A stretch of 64,000 nucleotides of DNA, from the NCBI RefSeq assembly GCF_003574445.1, contig NZ_KZ984549.1, forward strand, positions 434,001 through 498,000, given 5' to 3'. The notes beneath the pieces are model-generated. The model made no database searches, was not told the origin of the DNA, and was given only the letters and a program-made list of their open reading frames with translations. Made by a program: the position numbers and the translations under genes. This stretch comes from Streptomyces sp. YIM 130001. Its GTDB lineage: Bacteria; Actinomycetota; Actinomycetes; Streptomycetales; Streptomycetaceae. Below, piece by piece: positions 43,332 through 52,608 of this stretch; positions within the stretch are counted from its first letter, which is position 1, and each line of letters begins with the position of its first letter.

Positions 43332-43691
43332 TCACCCCGCGGCCGGCAATCCCAGGCTCGGATGCTCCTCGATGAGGCGGGACGGGGCGGCCTGGCGCCA
43401 GGAGTCGGCCAGGATGTCGCGCAGCTCGTCCCGGTCGTCCAGGGCGGCGAGGCGGACTCTGACCCAGGCGAACATCGCCTCGTGGTCCGCGATCCAGAAC
43501 TTGTCCGGCTCGGAGAGTGCGAGCTCGTCCCGCTCCTCCTTCGGGCAGCGCACCGCTATCGACGTCTCGTCCTCGGGCAGCGTGGCGAACATCTTGCCGG
43601 CGACGCGGAACGTGGGCATCGACCAGGCGATCTTCTCGGTGGTGGCGGGGAAGGAGAGCGCGAGCTCACGGACGTCGTCGGAGGTGACCAT
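43332..43691 (-). CDS. MmcQ/YjbR family DNA-binding-like protein
   Basis: A 119-residue protein starting MVTSDDVRELALSFPATTEKIAWSMPTFRVAGKMFATL in outline, with AVRCPKEERDELALS, PDKFWIADH and WVRVRLAALDDRDEL. This is the MmcQ/YjbR fold (CyaY-like), a small family of uncertain function often annotated as DNA-binding. Length is normal. It stands alone, convergent to nothing obvious, just outside the island. Confidence 0.88.
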   Translation of the reverse strand: MVTSDDVRELALSFPATTEKIAWSMPTFRVAGKMFATLPEDETSIAVRCPKEERDELALSEPDKFWIADHEAMFAWVRVRLAALDDRDELRDILADSWRQAAPSRLIEEHPSLGLPAAG

Positions 43692-43810
43692 GGTTCGACG
43701 GTAGAACACGGCACTGACAGCGGCGCCGGAACGCCGCTTCCCTCCGCCCCTGCCCCAACACCGCACCGGGGCCGGGAGTTGCACCGGACCCGATCCAGCG
43801 AGAAGCCCTC

Positions 43811-44740
43811 TCACACCCGCGCATCCAGCCAGGCCGTCAGGTCGTTCTGCACCTCGTCGCGGTTGGTCTCGTTGAGGATCTCGTGGCGGGCGCCCTCGTA
43901 CCCCTTCCAGGTCAGGTCCGTGACGCCCGCGTAGCGCAGGTCCTCGAGGAGTTCGTGGACGAGGGTCATGCGCTGATTGCACGGGTCTTCCGTGCCGACG
44001 GCGATGTGGAACGGGAGGTCGCCGGGGATCTTGGCCAGGTTCGCGGGGTCGTTGATCCGGCGCACCGCGCGGACCCAGTCGAGGGAAAGGCCCGTGGAGA
44101 AGGGGAAGCCGCAGCGTTCGTCGGCGACGTAGGCGTCGACCTCCGCGTCGTCGCGAGAGAGCCATTCGAAGCCGGTGCGGTGCGGGTAGGGGTCGTTGAA
44201 CGTGCCGAAGAGGTTCGGGACGAAGTCCGAGAGGGCGGCGCGGCCGCGTTCGGCGATCTCGTTCTCGAGTCGGGCCAGGGACTGCTCGGTCTCGACGGAC
44301 GGCAGTGAGCGGAAGGTGCCGGAGAGGATGACGCCGGAGAGCTCGTCGGAGTGCTGCTGCGCGTAGTCACGGGCGAGCATGGATCCGAGGCTGTGGCCGA
44401 GGAGGACCAGGGGAACGCCGGGGTGCAGGGCGCGCGCCCGCTCGCCGATCAGGCGCAGGTCCGCCACGATCGCGAGCCAGCTGTCCCGGTCCTCGTCGCC
44501 GGTGACGCCGTAGCCGCCGGTGGAGGGGGCCGTAGCGCCGTGGCCGCGGTGGTCACTGGCCACGACTCCGTAGCCGTGCGCGGTGAGGTGGCGGGCGAAC
44601 CGGTCGTAGCGCAGGCCGTGTTCGGCCGCGCCGTGGGCGATCTGCACGAGGGCGCGTGGGCGGCCGCTCTCCGGCAGCCAGGTGTACGTGACGATCCCCG
44701 CGCCGTCGCCGGGCGTCACCTGTCCGACGGTGTACGTCAT
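43811..44740 (-). CDS. Alpha/beta hydrolase, monoglyceride lipase/lysophospholipase type
   Basis: A 309-residue serine hydrolase: ALVQIAHGAAEHGLRYDRFARHLTAHGYGVVASDHRGHG is the family N-terminal hallmark, nucleophile elbow VLLGHSLGSMLARD (Ser near residue 110), a lid region with FPFSTGLSLDWVRA, and GARHEILNETNRDE with the catalytic His. Predicted to cleave monoacylglycerol or lysophospholipid, cytoplasmic or peripheral. GGAGGAG precedes the ATG at 44740. Confidence 0.93.
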   Translation of the reverse strand: MTYTVGQVTPGDGAGIVTYTWLPESGRPRALVQIAHGAAEHGLRYDRFARHLTAHGYGVVASDHRGHGATAPSTGGYGVTGDEDRDSWLAIVADLRLIGERARALHPGVPLVLLGHSLGSMLARDYAQQHSDELSGVILSGTFRSLPSVETEQSLARLENEIAERGRAALSDFVPNLFGTFNDPYPHRTGFEWLSRDDAEVDAYVADERCGFPFSTGLSLDWVRAVRRINDPANLAKIPGDLPFHIAVGTEDPCNQRMTLVHELLEDLRYAGVTDLTWKGYEGARHEILNETNRDEVQNDLTAWLDARV

Positions 44741-45108
44741 CGGATTGCTCTCCTCCGTGTGTGGGGCCGGGCGGTGCCGGGAGAGCCCGGGGCCGGGGTG
44801 GCAGGGCCGGTCGCCGGCCCGGGCGTCCCGTGGCCCAGTGTCTCCCCCGCTGCGGCCGGGACATGCGTGCACGGAGTGACCGCGGTCGCGCACTCGGCGC
44901 CGCGCGCACGGGCCGACCGCGGTCCCGCACTCGCCCGACACGCGCTCGAGCCGGCATGCCAACTCCCGTACCACGCACCGACCTTGCGTGCACCGCACGC
45001 TTCCGACCCATTGACCCCTCTCGGGCCGGAAACCTACGCTGAACGACGCACTGCAGAAAGCGCTTTCTAGCTTGTCTTCCACAGCCACCCCCTAACCAGG
45101 GAGCGCCC
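44741..45108. other. Divergent intergenic region with LacI-type operator
   Basis: No gene seen. It contains the start region of the hydrolase (minus) and the promoter of the large ThuA fusion (plus), with the 14-bp palindrome at 45055-45068. Confidence 0.5.
45055..45068. promoter_or_regulatory. LacI-type operator, perfect 14-bp palindrome
   Basis: AGAAAGCGCTTTCT, 41 bp before the start of the 1170-residue protein, is identical to the site at 53557-53570 in front of the LacI gene and ABC operon. Such even palindromes with a central CG are typical LacI/GalR targets. Confidence 0.75.
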
Positions 45109-48100
45109 ATGGGACGTCCCGCACGTGGCACGCGCACTGCACGAAGAGCCCCGAGATCCGGGCCAACGACCAGTGCGAGACCCGTAATTGTGCTGGTGGC
45201 ACTGTTAGGGCTACTGCTGAGTCTCGGACTCTCCTCGCCCCCGAAGGCCGCCGCAGCGCCGTTCAAGGTGCTGGTCTTCTCCAAGACCACGAACTCCGAG
45301 CACCCCTCGATCCCGGCGGGCATCGCGGCCATCGAGAAGCTCGGGAAAGAAAACGGTTTCGAGGTGGAGGCCACGGACGACGCCTCCGCGTTCACCGACG
45401 AGAACCTCGGCCGTTTCCAGACCATCGTCTTCAACAACACCAACTCCACCCCGGAGTCCGGCGACCTGCTCAATGCCGATCAGCGCGCGGCACTGCAGGG
45501 TTACGTCCAGGGGGGCGGAGGCTGGGTCGGCCTGCACTCGGCCGCCGCCAGTGAGCGCGACTGGGAATGGTACGAGGGCCTGGTCGGCGCGATCTTCGAC
45601 AAGCATCCGGAACCCCAGACCGGTCGGATCAAGGTCCTCGACCAGACGCACCCCTCCACCAAGGGCCTGCCCCAGCTCTGGGAGCGGAACGAGGAGTGGT
45701 ACAACTGGCGCACCAATCCGACGGGCAAGGTGCACACCCTCGCGCAGATCAAGGTCCGCGACGGCGTCGAAGGACTCGACGAGGGTGTCGACCACCCGTG
45801 GTCCTGGTGCCAGAACTACGACGGTGGCCGCTCCTGGTACACGGCCGGCGGGCACGACGAGGCCGCCTTCGCCGAGGAGGCGTTCCTCCAGCACATTCTC
45901 GGCGGCATCGAGTGGGCGGCCGGCGCCAAGACGGGCGACTGCACCGCCTCCAAGACCGGCTCGTTCCAGCGCACTCCGCTGGCGACCGAGGATCTCGCCG
46001 ACCCCTTCGAGCTGGCGATCGCTCCCGACCGGCGGGTGTTCTTCATCCAGCGGACCGGCAAACTGAAGATCATCGACCAGGAGACGCTCCAGGTCACCAC
46101 CGCCTTGGACCTGGCGTACACCCCGGAGATGACGGACCAGTCGGACGGTCTGCTCGGGCTGGCACTTGATCCGAAGTTCAAGGAGAACCACCGGCTGTAT
46201 CTGCTGCATTCGGACAAGGAGAAGAGCCAACTCAATCTCTCGCGGTTCACCGAGAAGGACGGCAAGGTCGACCCGGACAGCGCGAAGCAGCTGATGGCGG
46301 TGCCGACGTTCCGCGGCGAGGGGCGCGCCAATTCGCACATGGCGGGCTCGATCGCCTTCGACAAGGACGGCGATCTCTACATCGCGACCGGTGACAACAC
46401 CGACCCCTTCGCCTCCGACGGCTTCGCCCCGATCGACGAGCGCGAGGGCCGTCGCGCCTGGGACGCGCAGGCCACCGCGGGCAACACCAACGACCTGCGC
46501 GGCAAGGTGCTGCGCATCACGCCGAAGGACGATGGCACGTACAGCGTTCCGGAGGGCAACCTCTTCGCTCCGGGCACCGACAAGACCCGTCCCGAGATCT
46601 ACGCGATGGGCCTGCGCAATCCGTTCCGCATCACCACCGACCCACAGTCCGGCGCGCTGCTTCTGGGGGACTACGGCCCTGACGCCCGGGAGGGCAAGGA
46701 GGACCGCGGCCCCGAGGGGACGGTCGAGTACAACCGCATCACCGAGCCGGGCAACTACGGCTGGCCGTACTGCATCGGCGACAACACCCCGTTCAACGAC
46801 TACGACTTCGCGACCGGCACATCGGGCGAGAAGTTCAAGTGCGACGCGTTGAAGAACGATTCGCCGAACAACACCGGGCTCACCGACCTGCCCGCGGCCA
46901 AGCCGGCCCTGGTCTGGTACGCCTACTCCGCCTCGAAGGAGTTCCCCGAACTCGGCACCGGCGGTGGCGGTCCGATGGGCGGCCCGGTCTACGACTACGA
47001 CGCGGAGAACGACTACCGCACCAAGTTCCCCGAGGCGTACGACGGCAAGTGGCTCAACTACGAGCTGACGCGGCAGAACTTCAAGTCGTTCTCGATCCAG
47101 CAGAAGGACCAGTCGTTCACCGACCCGCGCTTCCCGGACGCCAAGGCGGGCGATCTGCACTCCATCAACCCGCTGTTCGCGGACATGGAGTGGAACCAGC
47201 CCTTCGACGCGGACTTCGGCCCCGACGGCGCGCTCTACGTCATCGACTTCGGGCTCGGCAGCGGCACCGGCCGCGGCGGCAGCAACGAAGGGGCCGGCAT
47301 CTACCGCATCGACTACGTCGGTGACGACCGTCTGCCGGATGCCCGGATCACCGCGACTCCGGACAACGGCACGGGTCCGCTGGACGTGGAGTTCTCCAGC
47401 AAGGGCTCCGGCCTGCCGGACGGCACCGAGGTGACGTACGAGTGGGACCTCGACGGGGACGGCGAGACCGACTCCACCGAGGCGAACCCGAAGCACACCT
47501 ACGAGGAGGACGGGCAGTTCACGGCCCGTCTCAAGGTCACGGCCCCGGGTGATCTGTCGGCGCTCGCGGTACGGGAGATCACCGTCGGCAACACCAGACC
47601 GGAGGTGAAGGTGACGACGCCGGCGAACGGCGGCATGTTCAGCTTCGGTGACACCGTTCCGTTCAAGGTCGAGGTGACCGACAAGGAGGACGGCGGCCCG
47701 GACAAGATCGACTGCACGAAGGTCGTGGTCCAGTCGCAGCTCGGGCACGACTCGCACCTGCACCCGCTCGACAACTACGAGGGCTGCGAGGGCGAGATCG
47801 TCACGGATGCCGGCGACAGCCACGGCCCGGGACAGAACCTGTACTACGGGATCACGGCGCAGTACGAGGACGAGGGCGGCCCCGACGGCGTGCCCGCGCT
47901 GACGGGTTCTGCCTCGCTCACGCTGCGGACCTCGTTCCGGGAGGCGGAGCACTTCACCCAGACGGGAGGCGCGCACGACGGCGTCGAGGTGGGTTCACGT
48001 GACGACGCCTCGGCCGGCAAGCGGCTGATCGAGATCGAGGACGGCGACTGGGTGTCGTTCGACCCGGTGAACCTGAAGGGCGTGGATTCGGTCACCGTGG

Positions 48101-48621
48101 GGGCCTCCTCGGGCGGTCTCGGCGGCGACGTCGAGTTCCGTTCGGGCGCTCCGGACGGGCCACTGGTCGGCAAGGTGTCCGTGCCGAGCACCGGAGGCTG
48201 GGGCAACTTCGTCTCACCGACCACGGACCTCGAAGACCCGGGCGGCAGCGGCAAGTTGTACGCCGTCTTCACCAACTCCGAGTGGTCGGAGGACAAGGAG
48301 GATCTGCTCTCCCTGGACTGGCTGCACTTCAATGGCCCGGGCGTGGAGAAGAGTCCGTCCACCGAGGTGACGGTCAAGGCGGAGCCGGCCGACGGGACTG
48401 CCCCGCTGACCGTCGCGCTGACCGGCACGGTGAAGCCCGTCGAGGGGCGCGAAGTGGCCTCGTACCACTGGGACTTCGGCGACAACAAGAAGCCCGACGG
48501 CGAGGAGGGCGCCACTGCCGAGCACACCTATGACCGCAAGGGCGACTACACCGCCCGGCTGACCGTGACGGACGACAAGGGCGACACGACGGCCGGGTCG
48601 GTCCGGGTCAAGGTGGAGTGA
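45109..48621 (+). CDS. Secreted ThuA / sugar-dehydrogenase / PKD / CBM6 fusion protein
   Basis: A 1170-residue exported protein. Order: signal/anchor helix (~25-50), ThuA-like glutamine-amidotransferase fold (~50-275: KVLVFSKTTNSEHPSIPAG, GGGGWVGLHSAAASE, HPWSWCQNYDGGRSWYTAGGHDE in parts), GSDH-type six-bladed quinoprotein propeller (~290-730: IQRTGKLKII, DGLLGLALDPKF, RGKVLRITP, GNYGWPYC, VIDFGLGSG), PKD (~735-825), a linking beta domain, CBM6-like module (~940-1085: REAEHFTQTGGAHDG, GDWVSFDPVNLKG) and a final PKD (~1090-1170). ThuA-PQQ fusions act on sugars such as trehalose or keto-sugars; the exact substrate is unknown. Followed by a sugar-isomerase gene. Confidence 0.94.
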   Translation: MGRPARGTRTARRAPRSGPTTSARPVIVLVALLGLLLSLGLSSPPKAAAAPFKVLVFSKTTNSEHPSIPAGIAAIEKLGKENGFEVEATDDASAFTDENLGRFQTIVFNNTNSTPESGDLLNADQRAALQGYVQGGGGWVGLHSAAASERDWEWYEGLVGAIFDKHPEPQTGRIKVLDQTHPSTKGLPQLWERNEEWYNWRTNPTGKVHTLAQIKVRDGVEGLDEGVDHPWSWCQNYDGGRSWYTAGGHDEAAFAEEAFLQHILGGIEWAAGAKTGDCTASKTGSFQRTPLATEDLADPFELAIAPDRRVFFIQRTGKLKIIDQETLQVTTALDLAYTPEMTDQSDGLLGLALDPKFKENHRLYLLHSDKEKSQLNLSRFTEKDGKVDPDSAKQLMAVPTFRGEGRANSHMAGSIAFDKDGDLYIATGDNTDPFASDGFAPIDEREGRRAWDAQATAGNTNDLRGKVLRITPKDDGTYSVPEGNLFAPGTDKTRPEIYAMGLRNPFRITTDPQSGALLLGDYGPDAREGKEDRGPEGTVEYNRITEPGNYGWPYCIGDNTPFNDYDFATGTSGEKFKCDALKNDSPNNTGLTDLPAAKPALVWYAYSASKEFPELGTGGGGPMGGPVYDYDAENDYRTKFPEAYDGKWLNYELTRQNFKSFSIQQKDQSFTDPRFPDAKAGDLHSINPLFADMEWNQPFDADFGPDGALYVIDFGLGSGTGRGGSNEGAGIYRIDYVGDDRLPDARITATPDNGTGPLDVEFSSKGSGLPDGTEVTYEWDLDGDGETDSTEANPKHTYEEDGQFTARLKVTAPGDLSALAVREITVGNTRPEVKVTTPANGGMFSFGDTVPFKVEVTDKEDGGPDKIDCTKVVVQSQLGHDSHLHPLDNYEGCEGEIVTDAGDSHGPGQNLYYGITAQYEDEGGPDGVPALTGSASLTLRTSFREAEHFTQTGGAHDGVEVGSRDDASAGKRLIEIEDGDWVSFDPVNLKGVDSVTVGASSGGLGGDVEFRSGAPDGPLVGKVSVPSTGGWGNFVSPTTDLEDPGGSGKLYAVFTNSEWSEDKEDLLSLDWLHFNGPGVEKSPSTEVTVKAEPADGTAPLTVALTGTVKPVEGREVASYHWDFGDNKKPDGEEGATAEHTYDRKGDYTARLTVTDDKGDTTAGSVRVKVE

Positions 48622-48742
48622 CGGCCTTGGTCGCAGTGACTACTCCCGTAGCACGGGCGAATGCTGACGCAGCGTCACAAGCACTCGCGTGCGGCGTACT
48701 TGCTGGACTGGCGGCTCCAAGTGGGCCGAAAAGGAGGACGAG

Positions 48743-49627
48743 TTGAGTTCACGTAGAACCAGACGCGCGTTCCTCCGTACGGCCGCGGGCCTCGCGGTCG
48801 CGGCGGGCCTGAGCCCGGCGGCGTACGCCCAAGTGGGCGCGCAGGACACGCCGGCGGGCCATGGCCGGCGGCGGCGCATCCCGCGCGACGCCATCGGCAT
48901 GCATCTGTTCACGATGCGTGATCCGCTCGCGGAGGACTTCCGCGGCACCGTGGAGCAGCTGGCCGAGATCGGTTACGCGACGGTCGGGGTGAGTGGCCGG
49001 CACGGGCACGACGCCCCGGCCATCCGCGGCATGCTCGACGCCACCGGCCTGCGGGCGGTGCTCGAGCATGTGGGGTACGACATCCTGACCGGTTCCGGTC
49101 TGCCGGGGGCGCTGGAGGATCTGCACACCCTCGGCGCCGAGTGGCCGGTCGTGCCGAGCCTGCCGGAAGCGATGCACACACCGGCCGGATTCCGGGAGGC
49201 GGCACGGGAGTTCAACCGGATCGGGCTCGCCTCGCGCGAGGCCGGTCTCGGCCCGGTCCTGTTCCACAACCACGGATCGGACCATGCGGAGGTCGAGGGC
49301 GAGGTGCTCTACGACATTCTGCTGCGGGAGACCGACCCGGAACTGGTGGGCTTCGAACTCGACGTGTACTGGGCGGCGAAGGGCGACACCGACGCCGGTC
49401 AGTACTTCGTCCGTGAGCCCGGCCGGTTCCCGGCACTGCACGTGAAGGACATGGCTCCGGACGGCGGCTTCGCCGACGTCGGTTCCGGGGTGCTGGACTT
49501 CTCGGCGATGTTCCGCTGCGCCCATGTGGGCGGCGTGCGGCAGTGGTTGGTCGAGCACGACAGTCCGGCGGACCCGTTCGCCACGGCGCGCAACAGCTAT
49601 GCGCATCTGGCGGCGCTGCGGTACTGA
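48743..49627 (+). CDS. Tat-exported sugar phosphate isomerase/epimerase-like TIM barrel
   Basis: A 294-residue protein. SSRRTRRAFLRTAAGLAVAAGLSPAAYA is a twin-arginine signal. The rest is an AP-endonuclease-2/xylose-isomerase-like barrel: IGMHLFTMRDPLAEDF, LAEIGYATVGVSG, VLFHNHGSDHAEVEG with metal-ligand His, VGFELDVYWAAKGD and FPALHVKDM. Members interconvert sugars or keto-sugars. TTG at 48743 has AAGGAGG 6 bp upstream. It starts 121 bp after the ThuA fusion on the same strand, so a common transcript under the same LacI operator is plausible. Confidence 0.92.
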   Translation: MSSRRTRRAFLRTAAGLAVAAGLSPAAYAQVGAQDTPAGHGRRRRIPRDAIGMHLFTMRDPLAEDFRGTVEQLAEIGYATVGVSGRHGHDAPAIRGMLDATGLRAVLEHVGYDILTGSGLPGALEDLHTLGAEWPVVPSLPEAMHTPAGFREAAREFNRIGLASREAGLGPVLFHNHGSDHAEVEGEVLYDILLRETDPELVGFELDVYWAAKGDTDAGQYFVREPGRFPALHVKDMAPDGGFADVGSGVLDFSAMFRCAHVGGVRQWLVEHDSPADPFATARNSYAHLAALRY

Positions 49628-49924
49628 GCGATCCTGGATGAAACGGGCAGCCGGTCCCTGTCATGGCGGGGGCCGGCCGTTCGTCATGCGTCGGCGGGCC
49701 CGGTGCCCGTTGCCGTGCCTGACGTACGGGCCAGGTGCTCGACGGCCGCCCCGTCGGATCGACGGTGGGTGTGCCGGTGAGGGCGCGGCGCGGGCCTGGG
49801 CCGGGTACGTGGCGATGCCCGTACGGGAGGCGTCGCTCTCGGCGGGTGACGCACTCGATGACCCTGTCGCGTACGGGCCGGGCAATGTCCGTACTCCCGA
49901 AGCGGCCTGGGAACGACAGGGCCG
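49628..49924. other. Intergenic, no gene seen
   Basis: GC-rich DNA between the isomerase and a pseudogene; no hairpin of the usual strength or coding frame recognised. Confidence 0.4.
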
Positions 49925-50430
49925 TCGGGCACACGCCGAGTTGGCCGACTTCCAGAACACCTACCGGACCAGGATTATGCAGCTCGACGCGACGTGCGGG
50001 CCGGGCCGGCATCGGTTCGATCAGCGGCGAACTCGCTTCGGTCGAGGGCGGGATGGTGGCCGTCAAGCAGTTCCCGACACGTTCCACGGCACGGTCCGCA
50101 GGAGGCCCTGCGGGCGCAGAGACCGGCGGCGACCTGATCACCGCCGGCTTCGTGAGACACCTGTGCGTACCGTTCACCGCGGGCAGGGCGCTTTCCGACT
50201 CACCGCGCATGGCGCTTCCGACTCACCGCGCACGCCGCCTTCGCCCTCGGCCGCCTGCCGGACGTCCTCTCCGATGCCACCGCACCCGGCCACTCACCTC
50301 GGCGGACGGCGCCGTACTGACGTTGGCGATGCTGCAGGCCGTGAGCCTGAACACGACCCCGGCCTGTTCGGCACTGTCATGGGAGGCGTCGACGAGACCG
50401 TGGACGTCACAGGCCGGGGTCCGGACCGAG
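49925..50430 (+). pseudogene. Isochorismatase-family (cysteine hydrolase) relic
   Basis: Spread over three frames: ISGELASVEGGMVAVKQFP, FHGT, ITAGFVRHLCVPFTAGRA, FALGRLPDVLSDATA and VLTLAMLQAVSL. In order these match the C-terminal part of isochorismatase-like hydrolases (…KxxPxxFxGT…, …GxxTHxCVxxTaRxA…, …DAtAt…). The catalytic Cys survives in HLCVP. A 24-bp tandem duplication (CTTTCCGACTCACCGCGCA...) at about 50190-50237 breaks it further. Clearly decayed. Confidence 0.6.
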
Positions 50431-50442
50431 GGCGAGACCGAG

Positions 50443-51303
50443 TCAGTCCACGGCCGCCGCGGCCCCGAGCAGGTCTCGGATCCGGGTCGTCGCCTCGCCG
50501 AACTCGGGGCGGGACATCGTCTCCGAGTAACCGCGCTCGGCGGGCAGACCGGCATCGATGATCTCGGCGACGGTGCCGGGCCGCGCGCTCATCACCACCA
50601 CCCGGTCCGCGAGATACACGGCCTCGGAGATGGAGTGCGTCACCAGGATCACGGTGGTCCCCGTCTCCTGCCAGATGCGGCGCAGTTCGACGTTCATCTG
50701 CTCCCGGGTGAGCGCGTCCAGGGCGCCGAACGGCTCGTCCATCAAAAGCACCGGCGGCCGGTGCAGCAGAGCGCGGCACAGCGCCACGCGCTGCTGCATG
50801 CCACCGGACAGCTCGTGCGGCAGGGCGTCCTCGAAGCCCTCGAGCCCAGTCATCCGGATCAACTCCCCCGCACGTGCCCGGGATTCGGCCGCCGGCAGCT
50901 TGCGGATCTCGGCCTGCAGCAGGATGTTGCGCAGGGCCGAGCGCCACTCGAGCAGTGCTGCGCGCTGGAAGACGTAACCGATGTCGTGGCGCGGGCCGCC
51001 GACCCGCTCGTCGCCGAGGCGCACTTCACCGGCGGAGGGGTCGAGCAGGCCTGCCACCAACTTGAGGAGGGTGGACTTCCCGCAGCCCGAGGGGCCCACG
51101 ATCGCCACGAACTCGCCGCTGGCGATGTCGAGGGAGACGTCGGTCAGGGCGGTGACGTCCCGCTTCTTCGAGCGGAAACGTACGGCGACGTCGTCGATGC
51201 GCACGGCGGCGGCCTCGGTGCGGTCCCCGGGTGTCACGGACTTGGTCACGTCGGCCTTCTCGAGGGTCGCGCCGGCCTGGCTGTGGGTCACGTCGTTCGG
51301 CAT
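50443..51303 (-). CDS. ABC importer ATP-binding subunit (TauB/SsuB type)
   Basis: A 286-residue ATPase: Walker A GPSGCGKST, Q-loop FQRAALLEW, signature LSGGMQQR, Walker B VLLMDEPFGALD and switch His in VTHSISEAVYLADR. The GCGKST and FGALD variants are typical of the nitrate/sulfonate/taurine/thiamine-precursor group. Third gene of a minus-strand operon after the permease and binding protein; separated from the binding protein by 142 bp. ATG at 51303 chosen; the upstream extension lacks homology. Confidence 0.93.
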   Translation of the reverse strand: MPNDVTHSQAGATLEKADVTKSVTPGDRTEAAAVRIDDVAVRFRSKKRDVTALTDVSLDIASGEFVAIVGPSGCGKSTLLKLVAGLLDPSAGEVRLGDERVGGPRHDIGYVFQRAALLEWRSALRNILLQAEIRKLPAAESRARAGELIRMTGLEGFEDALPHELSGGMQQRVALCRALLHRPPVLLMDEPFGALDALTREQMNVELRRIWQETGTTVILVTHSISEAVYLADRVVVMSARPGTVAEIIDAGLPAERGYSETMSRPEFGEATTRIRDLLGAAAAVD

Positions 51304-51445
51304 GGTGTGCCCTTCGATGTCGCGGGGGGCGGTGTCGCGGTCCGGTCTCACGGGTCCGGCATCGCGGGTGACGGCAACCCGTCAGTGGGCAGCCGGGGGC
51401 GGACGGGCCGGGTGCCCCGGGCCGGACCCCGGGGCACCCGCCCGG

Positions 51446-52468
51446 TCAGTCCTTGGGGGCCACGTCCGAGGCCCAGTACTCCTCGACCGGCTTGGGGTTC
51501 TTGACCATGCCGGCCTCGGCGAAGACGTCGATCGTCTGCTGCCAGTCCTTCTCCGTGTTCACTCCGGGCGCCTTGCCTTCGGTGGCATCGGTGTGGAGGA
51601 GGGTGAGCGTGGTCTTGAACTGCTCGTCGAGCACCGCCTTCGGCGGGAGTTGGTCGGAGGCGCCCTCCATCGAGGCGATCGCCGGGTCGGGGGCCTTCTC
51701 GGCCGCCGCCCAGGACTCGTTGACCGCCTCGGTCATGCGCTTCACGAGGTCCTTCTTGCCGGTCAGGATCTTCTGTCCGGCGATGAGGCCGTTGGAGTAG
51801 AAGTTCAGTCCGTGCTCGGAGAAGCGGAGGTACGAGACGTCCTTCTTCGCCTTGTTCTGCATCGACGGGCCCTGGTCACTGGCGTAGCCGAGCAGTCCGT
51901 CGGTCTTGCCGGAGATCACCGCCGCGATCTTCCCCGCGGGGTCGGTGTTCTGGATCTTGACGTCCTTCTCGGAGAGACCGTTCTCCTTGAGGAACGTCGG
52001 GAACGTCTTGGACAGTGCGTCACCCGCGGTTCCGGCGATGGTCTTGCCCTTGAGATCCGACGGGTCCTTGATGCCCTGCTCGTCGAAGTACTGCACCGAG
52101 GCGGGTGTGGTCTGCAGCATCACGCCGAGGCTGCGCACCTTGACCCCGGACTCCACACCGGCGAGCACAGCGGGTGTGTCGGCCCAGCCGAAGTCGGTCT
52201 GTCCGGCACCGGTGGCCTGGACGGTCTTCTGGGAGCCCTGGCCGGCCTGGATGTTGAGGTCGATGCCGTGCTTCTCGAAGATCTTCTTCTGCTTGCCGTA
52301 ATAGAACGGGGCGTGTTCGCCGTAGGGGTACCAGTTGAGGGTCAGCGTGACCTTGTCGAGCTTCTTGCCCGAGTCACTGGTGCTCGTGTCCGAGTCACCC
52401 CCGCCGCAGGCCGTGGCGACGACCAGGGTCAGAGGGACGAGGCCGATGAGTGTTCTGCGCGGGTGCAT
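51446..52468 (-). CDS. ABC importer substrate-binding lipoprotein, NMT1/SsuA type
   Basis: A 340-residue binding protein beginning MHPRRTLIGLVPLTLVVATACGG, a lipoprotein signal with lipobox at ATAC. Then TLTLNWYPYGEHAPFYYGKQKKIFEKHGIDLN in outline, the NMT1/THI5-like opening, GQTDFGWADTPAVLAG and GKTIAGTAGDALSKTF. This family binds pyrimidine/thiamine precursors, sulfonates, nitrate or aromatic compounds. The particular ligand cannot be fixed. The ATG at 52468 is in frame after a basic region with no signal. Confidence 0.93.
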   Translation of the reverse strand: MHPRRTLIGLVPLTLVVATACGGGDSDTSTSDSGKKLDKVTLTLNWYPYGEHAPFYYGKQKKIFEKHGIDLNIQAGQGSQKTVQATGAGQTDFGWADTPAVLAGVESGVKVRSLGVMLQTTPASVQYFDEQGIKDPSDLKGKTIAGTAGDALSKTFPTFLKENGLSEKDVKIQNTDPAGKIAAVISGKTDGLLGYASDQGPSMQNKAKKDVSYLRFSEHGLNFYSNGLIAGQKILTGKKDLVKRMTEAVNESWAAAEKAPDPAIASMEGASDQLPPKAVLDEQFKTTLTLLHTDATEGKAPGVNTEKDWQQTIDVFAEAGMVKNPKPVEEYWASDVAPKD

Positions 52469-52608
52469 GCGGGCCGGCCCTTTCGCGAGCGGACATCGGT
52501 GGGTTGTGCGGTGTGTCCGGCGAGGTGCGCGGGTGCGCAATTCGCCGTAATACGTGGGTGCTTGACGACACGTCAGTACATGACGTTGCGTCACCGGGCG
52601 GTGGTGCG

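Noticed and set aside
45211..47976. 921-codon open frame antisense to the ThuA fusion gene
   Set aside because: Composition is that of reversed codons (Val/Arg/Gly-rich), no start signal, and the plus strand carries the recognised domains.
50161..50442. Independent small gene upstream of the ABC ATPase
   Set aside because: Better explained as the end of the isochorismatase pseudogene spread over several frames.
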